Positions 41,979 to 51,520 of a stretch of DNA of 64,000 nt are shown piece by piece (position 1 is the first letter of the stretch; each line of letters begins with the position of its first letter). Position numbers and translations under genes: made by a program. The notes below the pieces were generated by a model. It had not been told where the DNA came from. It saw only the letters and a list, made by a program, of their open reading frames with translations, and did no database searches. Where the stretch lies: contig NZ_JBHRSZ010000009.1 in NCBI RefSeq assembly GCF_042646085.1, positions 248,001 through 312,000 on the forward strand. The letters are read 5' to 3'. Source of the stretch: Litoribrevibacter euphylliae (lineage in GTDB: Bacteria > Pseudomonadota > Gammaproteobacteria > Pseudomonadales > Litoribrevibacteraceae).

Positions 41979-44939
41979 ATGCCTAAGCTCCGTTTTTCGA
42001 TAAAAATACACATCACCACCCTGTTTCTCACCCTCATATTTACCCTCGGCGGTGTTCTTGCCTGGTTCAACTACCTTAAAGTCTCAGAAATTCTCATTAG
42101 CACAAGTAATCGCCTCTTTGATCACCTTGCCGATGAAGTAACGGACGCCATAGAAAACGATTACTTCAGTGTGATTAGTAATATCAAGATGCTGGCAGAA
42201 ACCGATCTTCCTTCTCGGGAAACCTACATGGAACGGTCGCAATATGAAGCTGCAATGATTGCGTTACTCGATAACAGCCCAAGAATCGCAGCTATCTCAT
42301 TAGGGTATGCCGATGGGGATTATTTCATCATTCGAGCCATCGTAAGTGAGCACATGAAAAAGCAGTTTAATGCACCAGAGCTCGCCCACTTCATGGTGGA
42401 TCACATAGAATCAGACGAATCGCCCAGAAAGATTCGTCGTAAATTTCTCTCTCAATCCAAAGAACTCATTAACGAAATCATCTACCTGGATACGGAATAC
42501 AATCCAACGGTCAGACCTTGGTTCACACTGGCAACAAAAACAGACAAGCCTGTCACCACCGAGCCGTATCTTTTCTATTTCATTGGGAAACTGGGCATCA
42601 CCATCTCCTATGAAGATAAGAAGACGGGAGCCGTTATTGCGGCGGACCTGACGCTGGACGAGCTCAGTAAACAACTGGCAAGCACCTATCTCACACCCAG
42701 CTCGCAAATTCTGTTAATCGATGCAGAGAAAAACCTTGTCGCCTATCAGGATATTGATAAGGTCTTGAAATTTGATACATCAGGACATCTGAAGCAATCC
42801 ACCGTAGCCGATCTTTATGCACCAGAAATTAGAGAATTTCTTTCTCTCTCAGATATGGATCTCACCAGTAAAAATGCCGCCTACAAAGAACATTCTTTTT
42901 CTCTAAATGGCACAAACTGGTTTGGTGCCATGACATCCATTCCTATGAGCGACAACCACATGTCACTTATTGTCTTGTCACCAGAGCATGAACTTTTAAC
43001 CGAAGCGACTAATATACGAAACTCCTCAACCATCATTACCGCAGTCATTCTGATGTTTGCGTTGCCATTAACCTGGCTACTGGCAATACGAGTGGCGAAA
43101 CCTCTGACGGAACTCACCTCTGAATCTGAACGCATCAAAGATCTGGACTTCCAGCAAAGACCCGCCGCCCGTTCTTTTGTGTCTGAGATTGATGAGTTGT
43201 CGAAATCCATGAACAGCATGCGAGGTACCATCAACCAATTCATCAAACTCGTAAATACCGTTACCAGTGAACAAGAACACACTAAGATTTTAAATACAGT
43301 TGCACAGGAAACACGTAAAGCCGGGCAAGCCAAGTCGGTCGCCATTTACTTGTGTAATGAAAAACAAAGTACACTCACTCAAGCTTGCATCAATTACAAA
43401 AATAGCCATACAAAGGATGGACATACGATTTCAAGAAATTATGCCATCGACGACCAACCGGCCGTCATCAGCCGATGCATTGAACAGCGCAGTCTACAAA
43501 CCAATAATTACACCCTTGCAGATACCCACACCCCAAATCTTGTTGACGACATCATTCTCTCCACCGAGCTCACCTCTTCAGACATTGTGTCCATTCCACT
43601 TCTGGACCGAAAACAAGAATTGATTGGCATTATGGTGATGGTGTTTGAACGGGAGGCCAATAAAGCCTCTATCAGTCAAAGTAAGATCAGTTTCGCTCAG
43701 GCTCTCGCCGGTTTCTGTGCAGAATCCTTAGAGAAAAACCAGTTATATAACGATCAAAAGCAACTGCTTGAGTCCTTCATTAAGCTAATGGCAGGCGCGA
43801 TTGACGCCAAGTCGCCTTATACTGGCGGTCACTGCCAGCGTGTCCCCGAATTAGCCAAACTACTCACTCAAGCAGCCTGTGACGACTCGGATGTCTTTAA
43901 CGACTTCACCATGAACGAAGAAGAATGGGAAGCGCTGCATATTGCGAGTTGGCTCCATGACTGCGGTAAAGTTACAACACCTGAATACGTGGTCGACAAA
44001 GCTACTCGTCTGGAAACCATTTACAACCGAATCCACGAGATTCGCACGAGAGTAGAAGTCCTTAAACGCGACGCCTTGATTGAGCACCATCAACAACGCG
44101 TCGAATTAGCTCAACAAGGCGTATTGACTGAAGACAAGGAAGCACAATTATCTCAAGCGCTGTCGAAGACTTTATCAGCCTTGGACGAAGAATTTGCTTT
44201 TATCGCCGAATGTAACTCCGGTGATAAATTTATGGATCAGGAAGCCATCGACAAACTTCACCAGATAGCTAATCGTACTTGGCAGCGAACCATCAGTGAT
44301 CGCCTAGGTATCTCCTGGATTGAACGAAATCTCAAAGATGCAGAGCCTGAAACCAAGCTCCCTATCACCGAAAAGTTGTTGGATGATCGAGTGGATCACT
44401 TAATTCCCAGAAGCGATAACAACACGCTGGATGAAAACAATCCATTGGGTTTCAAAATGACACCACCCAAACTGAAATTCAATCGAGGCGAGCTGCATAA
44501 TCTATCGGCTCGAACAGGCACATTAACGGACGAAGAGCGCTTCATCATCAACGATCACATCATTCAAACCATCATCATGCTTAACGAACTGCCCTTCCCG
44601 AAACACCTGCAAGACGTTCCTGACATTGCAGGCAATCATCATGAGCGCATAGACGGAAAGGGGTATCCAAGGCAAAAAACGGGCGAAGAGATGTCAGTGC
44701 AATCCAAAGTCATGGCCATCGCGGACATTTTCGAAGCTTTAACCGCTTGTGATCGTCCGTACAAAGAAGCAAAGCCTCTCAGTGTGGCTCTAAAAATCAT
44801 GAAGAATATGGCCAACGAAGGTCATATTGATCCGGATCTATTTAAGCTCTTCATCAAATCAGGAACCTATCTGACGTACGCTAAGCGCTTCCTCGAAACC
44901 AAACAAATAGACGCCATCAATGAAGAAGACTTCCTATAG
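41979..44939 (+). CDS. HD-GYP phosphodiesterase receptor with Cache, HAMP and GAF domains
   Basis: 986 aa from the ATG at 41979 (the frame opens 41 codons earlier in sequence that looks non-coding; GGA precedes this ATG). Order: membrane helix at 9-32, large periplasmic double-Cache-like sensor to about 345, second helix at about 348-370, HAMP to about 430, GAF-like part 440-590, then an HD-GYP domain. HD is at 660-661 in WLHDCGKV, HHE at 887 and GYP at 895 in HHERIDGKGYP. All signature residues are present, so it should degrade c-di-GMP. The HD-to-HH distance of about 227 residues is far longer than the roughly 55 of compact HD-GYP proteins. Confidence 0.93.
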   Translation: MPKLRFSIKIHITTLFLTLIFTLGGVLAWFNYLKVSEILISTSNRLFDHLADEVTDAIENDYFSVISNIKMLAETDLPSRETYMERSQYEAAMIALLDNSPRIAAISLGYADGDYFIIRAIVSEHMKKQFNAPELAHFMVDHIESDESPRKIRRKFLSQSKELINEIIYLDTEYNPTVRPWFTLATKTDKPVTTEPYLFYFIGKLGITISYEDKKTGAVIAADLTLDELSKQLASTYLTPSSQILLIDAEKNLVAYQDIDKVLKFDTSGHLKQSTVADLYAPEIREFLSLSDMDLTSKNAAYKEHSFSLNGTNWFGAMTSIPMSDNHMSLIVLSPEHELLTEATNIRNSSTIITAVILMFALPLTWLLAIRVAKPLTELTSESERIKDLDFQQRPAARSFVSEIDELSKSMNSMRGTINQFIKLVNTVTSEQEHTKILNTVAQETRKAGQAKSVAIYLCNEKQSTLTQACINYKNSHTKDGHTISRNYAIDDQPAVISRCIEQRSLQTNNYTLADTHTPNLVDDIILSTELTSSDIVSIPLLDRKQELIGIMVMVFEREANKASISQSKISFAQALAGFCAESLEKNQLYNDQKQLLESFIKLMAGAIDAKSPYTGGHCQRVPELAKLLTQAACDDSDVFNDFTMNEEEWEALHIASWLHDCGKVTTPEYVVDKATRLETIYNRIHEIRTRVEVLKRDALIEHHQQRVELAQQGVLTEDKEAQLSQALSKTLSALDEEFAFIAECNSGDKFMDQEAIDKLHQIANRTWQRTISDRLGISWIERNLKDAEPETKLPITEKLLDDRVDHLIPRSDNNTLDENNPLGFKMTPPKLKFNRGELHNLSARTGTLTDEERFIINDHIIQTIIMLNELPFPKHLQDVPDIAGNHHERIDGKGYPRQKTGEEMSVQSKVMAIADIFEALTACDRPYKEAKPLSVALKIMKNMANEGHIDPDLFKLFIKSGTYLTYAKRFLETKQIDAINEEDFL

Positions 44940-44962
44940 TCAATAATCAGACTTTTAACGAT

Positions 44963-45002
44963 AGTCAAACCGGCGGTAAAACAAATCTCCCGTCGGTTGA
45001 CT
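44963..45002. repeat. Hairpin between convergent HD-GYP and hydrolase genes
   Basis: AGTCAA / TTGACT with further CCG and CGG pairs inside gives a long imperfect stem around a 12-nt loop. No T-run on either side, so it may act as a shared weak terminator. Confidence 0.5.
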
Positions 45003-45026
45003 TAAAACTCCTCTGAAAAGGAAAAT

Positions 45027-46334
45027 TTAATAATACTCAGCCGGTCGTTTACCAGCAGCGTATTCATAAAGCCGAGGCAGTTCGCTCAACGACTGTTCTT
45101 CGTTATCCGTAAGAACATACGGGTTACGAGTCTCCCCTTCTAAATAGCCATCAATACCGAATAGGTAATGCTGATTCAGTAAATGCCCCCAAGCCAACAA
45201 CCCTTTTTTCTCATAAATCGGCCCATCGATTTCGACATAATCTTCTTGTCCTTTTAATGGAGATAACACACCTAAGCGAGCCACCAAATCAAACTCATTG
45301 GCAAAATTTTCAATGTAGGGAAGCCCAATAAGCTTGCCAGATGCATCGTGGACTTGAGTGATGTAATTCATTTTATCCGCACAATTTGCAAAGGTATAAA
45401 CTTCTAGCTTTCTCAGGAGCTCCGTTAGGTTCTGATCGACTGCCGCACAATCGCATTGTTTCAGATAGTCGGTATACAAAATATTCAACGCCAACTCATC
45501 AATTACATCCAACAGCAATTTCGGTTTGGCATCTGGCTCTTTCGTCAAGCGTTTGATGTTGCTTAAGCACCGCTGCAAAGCTCGTAACACATTCGCCGCA
45601 ATAATCGTCCCCTGAGAGTGGCACAACAGGACAACTTTCGAACGAGCAGGATCTTTCAGCGCCTCCAAAATGGCAACCGTCGCCTTGATTGCTGGCTCTG
45701 TCATGGTTTGAGATTCATCTAACGACGGATCGGTCTTGAAGGATTTACCAATCGCACACTGCAGTAAATCCAATGCCACAGAATCCGTTTGATTATGAAT
45801 CACAGTCACCGGACGCAAGAACAGCTCGCTGATCAACGCCGAATTCATTTCAGCGACGGCTTGATTCGTCGCAATCCCATTTAAGAAGAACCAATGTTCA
45901 TCCGAATAACTGGTCACACAGTCAAAGGGATCGGCTTGTTGAAAGTAGTTGCTTGGCCGCCAGAATAGCTCTCGCATTAGCGGTGGTAACAAGGTGCTGG
46001 CCCAAGGCCCCGGCGCATGGGCAAAGGCGGGTACAGACGTATCAATCAAATAATCTATGGCCCGAAGCGGACGCCAAGGACTGAGTACTGTGTACTCCGA
46101 AAGGTCTCGATGTGGTGGCAACCAGCTTTTAACCGAGCCAAAAATAGAATTGAAATACAAAGGAGGGAAAAACTTCAGCGCCTCTAATGCGACTTTAGTG
46201 AGAACCTCGTAGTCATTGGGCTCTTTGACTGAGTTCACCTTCAATTCAGTATTAAAGACTTTCGCGATATTGGGATTAAGCTTGGAGGTTTCTTTGGGTG
46301 ATTCTGATACTGCTTCTGCGGTTTCGTCAGTCAT
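45027..46334 (-). CDS. Alpha/beta-hydrolase-like protein of unknown function
   Basis: 435 aa from the ATG at 46334, which has AAGGAG 6 nt upstream; the frame opens 25 codons earlier without such a site. The only clear motif is VVLLCHSQGTIIAANVLRAL at about 238-257, a nucleophile elbow (CHSQG) preceded by a strand, as in lipases. A conserved Asp/His cannot be assigned with confidence, though LLAWGHLLNQHYL near the C-terminus could hold a His. No signal peptide or membrane segment. Convergent with the HD-GYP gene and 149 bp from the LysR gene. I do not recognise the family. Confidence 0.65.
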   Translation of the reverse strand: MTDETAEAVSESPKETSKLNPNIAKVFNTELKVNSVKEPNDYEVLTKVALEALKFFPPLYFNSIFGSVKSWLPPHRDLSEYTVLSPWRPLRAIDYLIDTSVPAFAHAPGPWASTLLPPLMRELFWRPSNYFQQADPFDCVTSYSDEHWFFLNGIATNQAVAEMNSALISELFLRPVTVIHNQTDSVALDLLQCAIGKSFKTDPSLDESQTMTEPAIKATVAILEALKDPARSKVVLLCHSQGTIIAANVLRALQRCLSNIKRLTKEPDAKPKLLLDVIDELALNILYTDYLKQCDCAAVDQNLTELLRKLEVYTFANCADKMNYITQVHDASGKLIGLPYIENFANEFDLVARLGVLSPLKGQEDYVEIDGPIYEKKGLLAWGHLLNQHYLFGIDGYLEGETRNPYVLTDNEEQSLSELPRLYEYAAGKRPAEYY

Positions 46335-46482
46335 GAGTTGCTCCTTGAACTTGGGTAGGTGACGAAGAAAAATGGCTCGAAAACCCGTACAACAGAACCG
46401 GTACAGCACTCAAAGATGCTACCTAGTTAGCAAGGAAAACACAGTAAGAGATTAGCATTAAACGTCGAACGAGATACCCCGT

Positions 46483-47445
46483 TTAATAATTGCCGCTCAG
46501 ATTAGGAGAAAAACCCACTTGTTGGAAACGTCTGACGTCTGAGCCAGGCTCAAATATTTCCTGACACTCATCTTGAATAAAATCCATCAGCATAGAAGCA
46601 CGATTGGTCAATAACTGTCGACGATACCAAACGGCAAATATTTCTCGTGGTGCTCCAAACCAGTTCGGCATTACATTAACCAAACGCCCTTGTTTCAACT
46701 CTTCAATGATTTCATTGATCGGCAATAGACTAACGCCCAAACCATCCAAGACAAATAACTTGGACACCCTCATCTCATTGGAAGTCACTCTCGCTGTGGG
46801 AGGAAGAAAGTCATGAATGCCTAATGACGTTCCGTGGTCATCAAGTTGTTCCAATTTCCATCTCGTTAACGGATTACTCATGATTACATGACATTGCGAC
46901 AATGCATCCAGCGAATTCAAAGTTCCAATCTTAGCGGCATAATCAGGTGCCGCCACAACCAATGCCCTACTCTCACCTAATTTACGATGACTTAGTTCAG
47001 AGTCGTGTTGAGGCCCTATACGAATACCAAAGTCCGCACCAGACGCCAGAAAGCTGGTTAATTCATTACGCATTTCCAGTTCGACTTGAATCTCTTGGTG
47101 CTCTGCCATAAACCGTGAAAACATCGGCTGCAAGGTGCTGGCCACAATCGTCAAAGGCGCTAACACTTTCACCTTTCCCTTTTGACCGGAAACATCGCGA
47201 CTGAAGTTATCCAACAACGAATTTAACGACTCCACCAAATAAGCACTTTGCTGATAAAGCTCCTGTCCTTCATTCGTCAAAGTGAACTGATGGCTGCTTC
47301 GATGGACTAACCGACACATAAGAGATTGTTCTAGCGCTTTCAAGCGACGACTGACGGTCGCAGCAGGCAAACCTAAAACCCGACTGGCCTCTTTCAAGCT
47401 TCCAGAGCGAACAATCACCACAAACAGAGAAATATCATCAAGCAC
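46483..47445 (-). CDS. LysR family transcriptional regulator
   Basis: 320 aa. A winged helix-turn-helix at residues 1-60 (FVVIVRSGSLKEASRVLGLPAATVSRRLKALEQSL) is followed by the substrate-binding domain with GIRIGPQHDSELSHRKLGES. LysR proteins usually activate a divergent gene. The gene upstream and divergent is the 70-aa DUF2798 protein at 47546, with about 100 bp between. GTG start with a weak site. The inducer is unknown. Confidence 0.95.
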   Translation of the reverse strand: MLDDISLFVVIVRSGSLKEASRVLGLPAATVSRRLKALEQSLMCRLVHRSSHQFTLTNEGQELYQQSAYLVESLNSLLDNFSRDVSGQKGKVKVLAPLTIVASTLQPMFSRFMAEHQEIQVELEMRNELTSFLASGADFGIRIGPQHDSELSHRKLGESRALVVAAPDYAAKIGTLNSLDALSQCHVIMSNPLTRWKLEQLDDHGTSLGIHDFLPPTARVTSNEMRVSKLFVLDGLGVSLLPINEIIEELKQGRLVNVMPNWFGAPREIFAVWYRRQLLTNRASMLMDFIQDECQEIFEPGSDVRRFQQVGFSPNLSGNY

Positions 47446-47545
47446 AACTAGATTCCATAAATGAAATTAAAGCTTTCATTTTAATACATAGATTTCAAAT
47501 TCGTAATTAACTATCTTATCAACACTGAAATTTAGGAGGAAACCA

Positions 47546-47758
47546 ATGAAACACCGACTCGTCTTTACTGCCATCATGTCATTTTTCTTATCGTCATTGA
47601 TGAGTCTGTGGGTGACTTACTTGAACTTGGGCATCACACCCAACTTCATCGCTCAGTGGATTCATGCCTTCTCACTGGCTTGGCCGGCAGCAGCCGTTAT
47701 TGCATTTTTTGTAGGGCCTATTGCGCAGAAAATTACGCTTAGGTTGTTGAAGAGCTAA
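47546..47758 (+). CDS. DUF2798 membrane protein
   Basis: 70 aa with two hydrophobic helices (7-29 and 42-62), matching DUF2798 (PF11391). W and P positions of the family (WVTYLNLG, FSLAWPAA) are kept. GGAGG lies 7 nt before the ATG. Likely a small inner-membrane protein; function unknown. It is divergent from, and thus perhaps a target of, the LysR gene. Its stop codon overlaps the end of the convergent symporter by 4 bp. Confidence 0.85.
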   Translation: MKHRLVFTAIMSFFLSSLMSLWVTYLNLGITPNFIAQWIHAFSLAWPAAAVIAFFVGPIAQKITLRLLKS

Positions 47759-49095
47759 CTTTCCCAATAATCCATCGGTTTTTGTGCATCAGACACCGGT
47801 AGCCACTTATCCATGACGCAGCAAGCGGTCATATCACCAGAGACATTGAGTGCAGTTCGACTCATATCCAAGATACGGTCGACACCTAGGATCAAGGCAA
47901 TCCCCGCTCCTGGCACACCGACACTTTCAAGTAAGGTAGCCAAGATGACGATACCAACCCCCGGTGTACTCGGTGCACCGATGGAAGCGCCAACCGTGGT
48001 CAGCATCAGCAGAATCATCGCGCTGGTGCTGAGTTCAATACCGAAGGCTTGGACAAGGAAAATAGCTGCTATGGTTTGATAAAGCGCAGTTCCGTCCATA
48101 TTAATGGTCGCGCCCAGAGGCACCACAAACTGACCAATTGATGGGTTTACCTTGAGGTTTTCTTCGGACGTCTTCAAAGACAAAGGCATAACCGCTGCCG
48201 AACTGGATGTAGAAAACGCCAAAAGCTGAACCGAACGAATTTCTTTTAAGAATTGAATGGGCGAACGTCCGGCAATGACTTTCACTACCAATAAGTAAAA
48301 GCATAAGAGCACTATAAGCCCCAATAACACCGTAAGAACATAGACGGACATCCCTAACAGGGCATCGAGTCCAATCTTAATGGTGATGTCGCACAGCAAC
48401 CCAAATACAGCATAAGGTGCCAGCATCATCGCCCAACTAACCACTTTCATTGTGATCGACTGTACACTGTCCAACACCTGAAGCATTAACTTGGCTTTGC
48501 GTTTCGGCAACGCAATCAAGGCAACGCCCATGATCACGGCATAGACCACCAATTGCAGCATACTCTGGTCTAGAGCCGCTTGAGTCATGCTTTCCGGGAA
48601 CAAAGACACCAATCGTTCGGGCACAGAAATATTGAGAGCTTCCGTTGCTGGTGCTTTAGCCGGATCGACGCTGGAGAGCAAAGAACCATCGATAAAGCGG
48701 CCAGGCTCTATCCAGGTTGCCAAGGCTGCGCCTATGGTTACAGCCACACAGGTAGTTAATACAAAGTACGGAAAAATACGTAAACCAATACGCTTCAGAT
48801 ATTCAGGATCGCCCGCTGTTGCAACGCCCAGCATGATCGAACTCATCACCAGAGGAATCACCACCATTTGAATCATGGCGAGGAAAACACTGCCAGGTAA
48901 TTTCACCCATTCCGCTACTACATCAGCAGTTTCAGCTGCCAGTAAACCACCGCCTTGTGGCGATAACACAAGCCCAACAGCAATGCCTAGAATCAACGCC
49001 AGAATGATTTGAGCCCATAGCTGACTGCGAATCATCACCTTGATGGATTTCAGACTGTTATCAAACGGTTGATACCAGGAATGTGTGTCTGTCAT
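47755..49095 (-). CDS. Dicarboxylate/amino acid:cation symporter (DAACS family)
   Basis: 446 aa, about eight membrane helices plus two re-entrant hairpins. Family marks: the Ser-rich tip STSSSAAVMPLSLKTS of the first hairpin, PLGATINMDGTALYQ (the NMDGT cation/substrate motif) and GVDRILDMSRTALNVSGD. It imports C4-dicarboxylates or glutamate/aspartate with sodium or protons. The Arg in DRILDMSRT is more typical of a dicarboxylate/acidic amino acid carrier; exact substrate not resolved. It lies beside a TraB-type gene on the same strand. Confidence 0.93.
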   Translation of the reverse strand: MTDTHSWYQPFDNSLKSIKVMIRSQLWAQIILALILGIAVGLVLSPQGGGLLAAETADVVAEWVKLPGSVFLAMIQMVVIPLVMSSIMLGVATAGDPEYLKRIGLRIFPYFVLTTCVAVTIGAALATWIEPGRFIDGSLLSSVDPAKAPATEALNISVPERLVSLFPESMTQAALDQSMLQLVVYAVIMGVALIALPKRKAKLMLQVLDSVQSITMKVVSWAMMLAPYAVFGLLCDITIKIGLDALLGMSVYVLTVLLGLIVLLCFYLLVVKVIAGRSPIQFLKEIRSVQLLAFSTSSSAAVMPLSLKTSEENLKVNPSIGQFVVPLGATINMDGTALYQTIAAIFLVQAFGIELSTSAMILLMLTTVGASIGAPSTPGVGIVILATLLESVGVPGAGIALILGVDRILDMSRTALNVSGDMTACCVMDKWLPVSDAQKPMDYWES

Positions 49096-49184
49096 ACCTT
49101 TGATTTCCCTATCGTCCTTGGCATTCCATTAAATTTGGGACTCCATGAAATTGCGAATTCCATTAAAGATGCAAGCATCCGATT

Positions 49185-50069
49185 CTACGGCATTTGCTCC
49201 AACTGATAGCCCTTCTGTTTCAGTTGATGTAATAAACCGTCCTTACCAATCAGATGCAAGGCCCCTACCAACACAAACTCAGTCTCTGAGTTGTTTAACA
49301 TGTCGTAGATTTGAGGCAGCCACATATAGTTCCGATCAGCCAACAGAGATTGATATACCTCAGGATAATCCTTCATCAAAGGATCTAACAAAAGCGTTTC
49401 CAAACCAGCAGTATCACCCGTACGCCATGACTGTTTCATATCGGCCATTAGCTCTGGAATCAACTTGATTTCATCCAGCATGTGACGAATCAGGGCATCT
49501 TCATTACCAACACCCATATTAGCAATGAAGTCGATTTGAGATTGGACGCTTTCTAACTCGCCTTTTGCCTTCCCATCGGATGTGGCTTTCTGAAAATAAA
49601 AGCTGTCGACGCCGTCTTCGGCCATTCCAAGGCGTTGTAATTCCAACATGGTCAACGTGGTTCCAACGAAGCCGGGTTTGAAGCCCATCATGTGTTGAAC
49701 AGGCATTCCTGCGGCAGTTAACTGGGATTCCAACTCACGGTAGGTTTCCTCAGATAAGAACTGATTCAAACGGCTGCCATCGCTGTACGCCATTTTACTC
49801 AAGAAATACTGTTGGATTTCAGGATTCTGGATCTGTCCAATGTCCGTCTCAAACACCAAACTTTCTGAAGCTTGATAGGCAAAGTGAAAAGCACTTGGCA
49901 AAGGATAATCTGAACGACTGAGCACGTGAATAGTACCCGCCAGATAGAGGACGTTATCGCCCTTGGTGACTTTCCAAACCGGTGACGCAGCTGATACTTG
50001 CCAGCTCACTAAACTGAACCAAACCAGACTTAGTAGTGCCACCAGCGTTTTAAGAGTTTCCTTTGTCAT
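49185..50069 (-). CDS. TraB/GumN family protein
   Basis: 294 aa with a signal peptide (ending SWQVSA). The two signature motifs are present: LAGTIHVLSRSDYP near the start and FVLVGALHLIGKDG near the end, each with the conserved GxxH that may bind metal. TraB/GumN proteins are related to Tiki-type metalloproteases; bacterial members have no settled role. AAGG lies 7 nt before the ATG and only 9 bp separate it from the upstream helicase gene, so the two share a transcript. Confidence 0.9.
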   Translation of the reverse strand: MTKETLKTLVALLSLVWFSLVSWQVSAASPVWKVTKGDNVLYLAGTIHVLSRSDYPLPSAFHFAYQASESLVFETDIGQIQNPEIQQYFLSKMAYSDGSRLNQFLSEETYRELESQLTAAGMPVQHMMGFKPGFVGTTLTMLELQRLGMAEDGVDSFYFQKATSDGKAKGELESVQSQIDFIANMGVGNEDALIRHMLDEIKLIPELMADMKQSWRTGDTAGLETLLLDPLMKDYPEVYQSLLADRNYMWLPQIYDMLNNSETEFVLVGALHLIGKDGLLHQLKQKGYQLEQMP

Positions 50070-50078
50070 GAAACGACC

Positions 50079-51410
50079 TTATTTCTTTTTACCACGACCT
50101 GTAGCTTTGCCCTTCTTGGATTTAGGAGCCGCTTTCACTTTGACTTTCTTTTTCTTTGTACCCGCCGCTTTGCCTGACGCTTTTACCTTTTTAGGGCCAT
50201 TGAAACTGCCTCGTAATTCAGGAATGAACTTACGCTCGAACGTCACTTTAAGGTAGCGTTCAATGGACGCCTTCAAATTCCATTCATTCGGCATGATCAA
50301 CACAAAAGATTGACCTTGCGCCCCACCACGACCGGTTCGACCAATACGATGCATGTATTCATCGCCTTTTCGTGCCATGTCGAAGTTAACCACCAAATCG
50401 ACATTTTCGATATCCAAGCCCCGTGCGGCCAAGTCAGTTGCCACCAGAATATTTGCGCGGCCTTCCTTAAAAGCCTTCAAAGTGCCTTCACGAACGCTCT
50501 GCTTCATATCGCTGTGCAATACCGCCGCTCTCTGCTTGTGATAACGTAACTTACCGCACAGATTGTCTGCTTGCGCTTTGGTATTGACGAATATAAACGC
50601 ACGTCCAAACGATTCATGATCCAATAACCAAAGTAAGAGCTGCAACTTGTGGCGTTCATCATCCGCCGTAAGAATTTGCTGACGAATGTTGTCATTCTGT
50701 GCGCGACGGGCGTTGACGGTTAGAATCTGAGGTTCATCAAGAATGTCTTGAGCCAGTTTGCGCGTGCGACCTGTGGTGGTCGCAGACACCATGATGGTCT
50801 GGCAAGAAGAGTCGTCATCTTCTGTTTGTTCTTCATTCTGAGAACGTGCTTCATCGACATAACCAAGAATGGTTTGAACGTCTTCTGCAAAGCCTAAATC
50901 ACACAGTTGATCTGACTCATCCAACACCACTTTGGACACTTCGATCAAACTCAACGAGCGCGCGTCAATGTGCTCAATCAAGCGCCCCGGCGTTGCAACC
51001 ACAATATCAGGAAAACGATTCAACGCTTTCTGTTGAACTTTAAAATCTTCACCGCCAATCAAAGCACAAACTGTCAGCTCTGTATTTTCCAACAACTGAT
51101 CACACACTTGAGCGATTTGAGACGCCAACTCTCGTGTTGGCGCCACGATCAAAGACTGGACGCGCTGACCTTTCTTTGGTTGCTCCAGCCATTCGTAATC
51201 GTCGAGAATCTTTTGAGCCAAAGGAATCAAATAAGCCAATGTCTTACCGGAACCCGTGGAGGCAGTGATAACAATGTCCTGCCCTTCCAAAATCGCAGGA
51301 ATCGCCTTCTGTTGAACTTCCGTCGCTTGTTCCAGCGTCATTGTATTGAGTGATTCGAGAAGTTCTGAAGCCAATTCAAAATCAGAAAAAGAGGTAGATT
51401 CCGTTTGCAT
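50079..51410 (-). CDS. DEAD-box-type ATP-dependent RNA helicase (DESD variant)
   Basis: 443 aa from the ATG at 51410 (frame opens 22 codons earlier; homologues start near FSDFELAS). Q motif and Walker A ASTGSGKT, PTRELASQ, TPGR, motif III SAT, motif V and HRIGRTGRGG are all present. Motif II reads VVLDESDQL, so the DEAD box is DESD: the third position is Ser rather than Ala. The C-terminus is Lys-rich (25 or so basic residues), which helps RNA binding. SrmB-like in size and tail. Ten bp upstream of the TraB gene. Confidence 0.93.
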   Translation of the reverse strand: MQTESTSFSDFELASELLESLNTMTLEQATEVQQKAIPAILEGQDIVITASTGSGKTLAYLIPLAQKILDDYEWLEQPKKGQRVQSLIVAPTRELASQIAQVCDQLLENTELTVCALIGGEDFKVQQKALNRFPDIVVATPGRLIEHIDARSLSLIEVSKVVLDESDQLCDLGFAEDVQTILGYVDEARSQNEEQTEDDDSSCQTIMVSATTTGRTRKLAQDILDEPQILTVNARRAQNDNIRQQILTADDERHKLQLLLWLLDHESFGRAFIFVNTKAQADNLCGKLRYHKQRAAVLHSDMKQSVREGTLKAFKEGRANILVATDLAARGLDIENVDLVVNFDMARKGDEYMHRIGRTGRGGAQGQSFVLIMPNEWNLKASIERYLKVTFERKFIPELRGSFNGPKKVKASGKAAGTKKKKVKVKAAPKSKKGKATGRGKKK

Positions 51411-51492
51411 TTTTAGCGATTCCAAACAAATAAGAAGGGGGATAGAAAAGAAGGCGAACTTTAGCACATTCGCCAAGCGGGTGCTTCAAAAT

Positions 51493-51520
51493 CTAGGGAA
51501 CTTATTCAGGAGCACCCTAG
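51493..51520 (-). terminator. Possible terminator of the GAF-GGDEF gene
   Basis: On the minus strand CTAGGG and CCCTAG pair around a 16-nt loop, followed by ATTTTG. An overlapping stem GGGTGCT / AGCACCC also exists. The structure includes the last codon of the gene. Confidence 0.45.
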
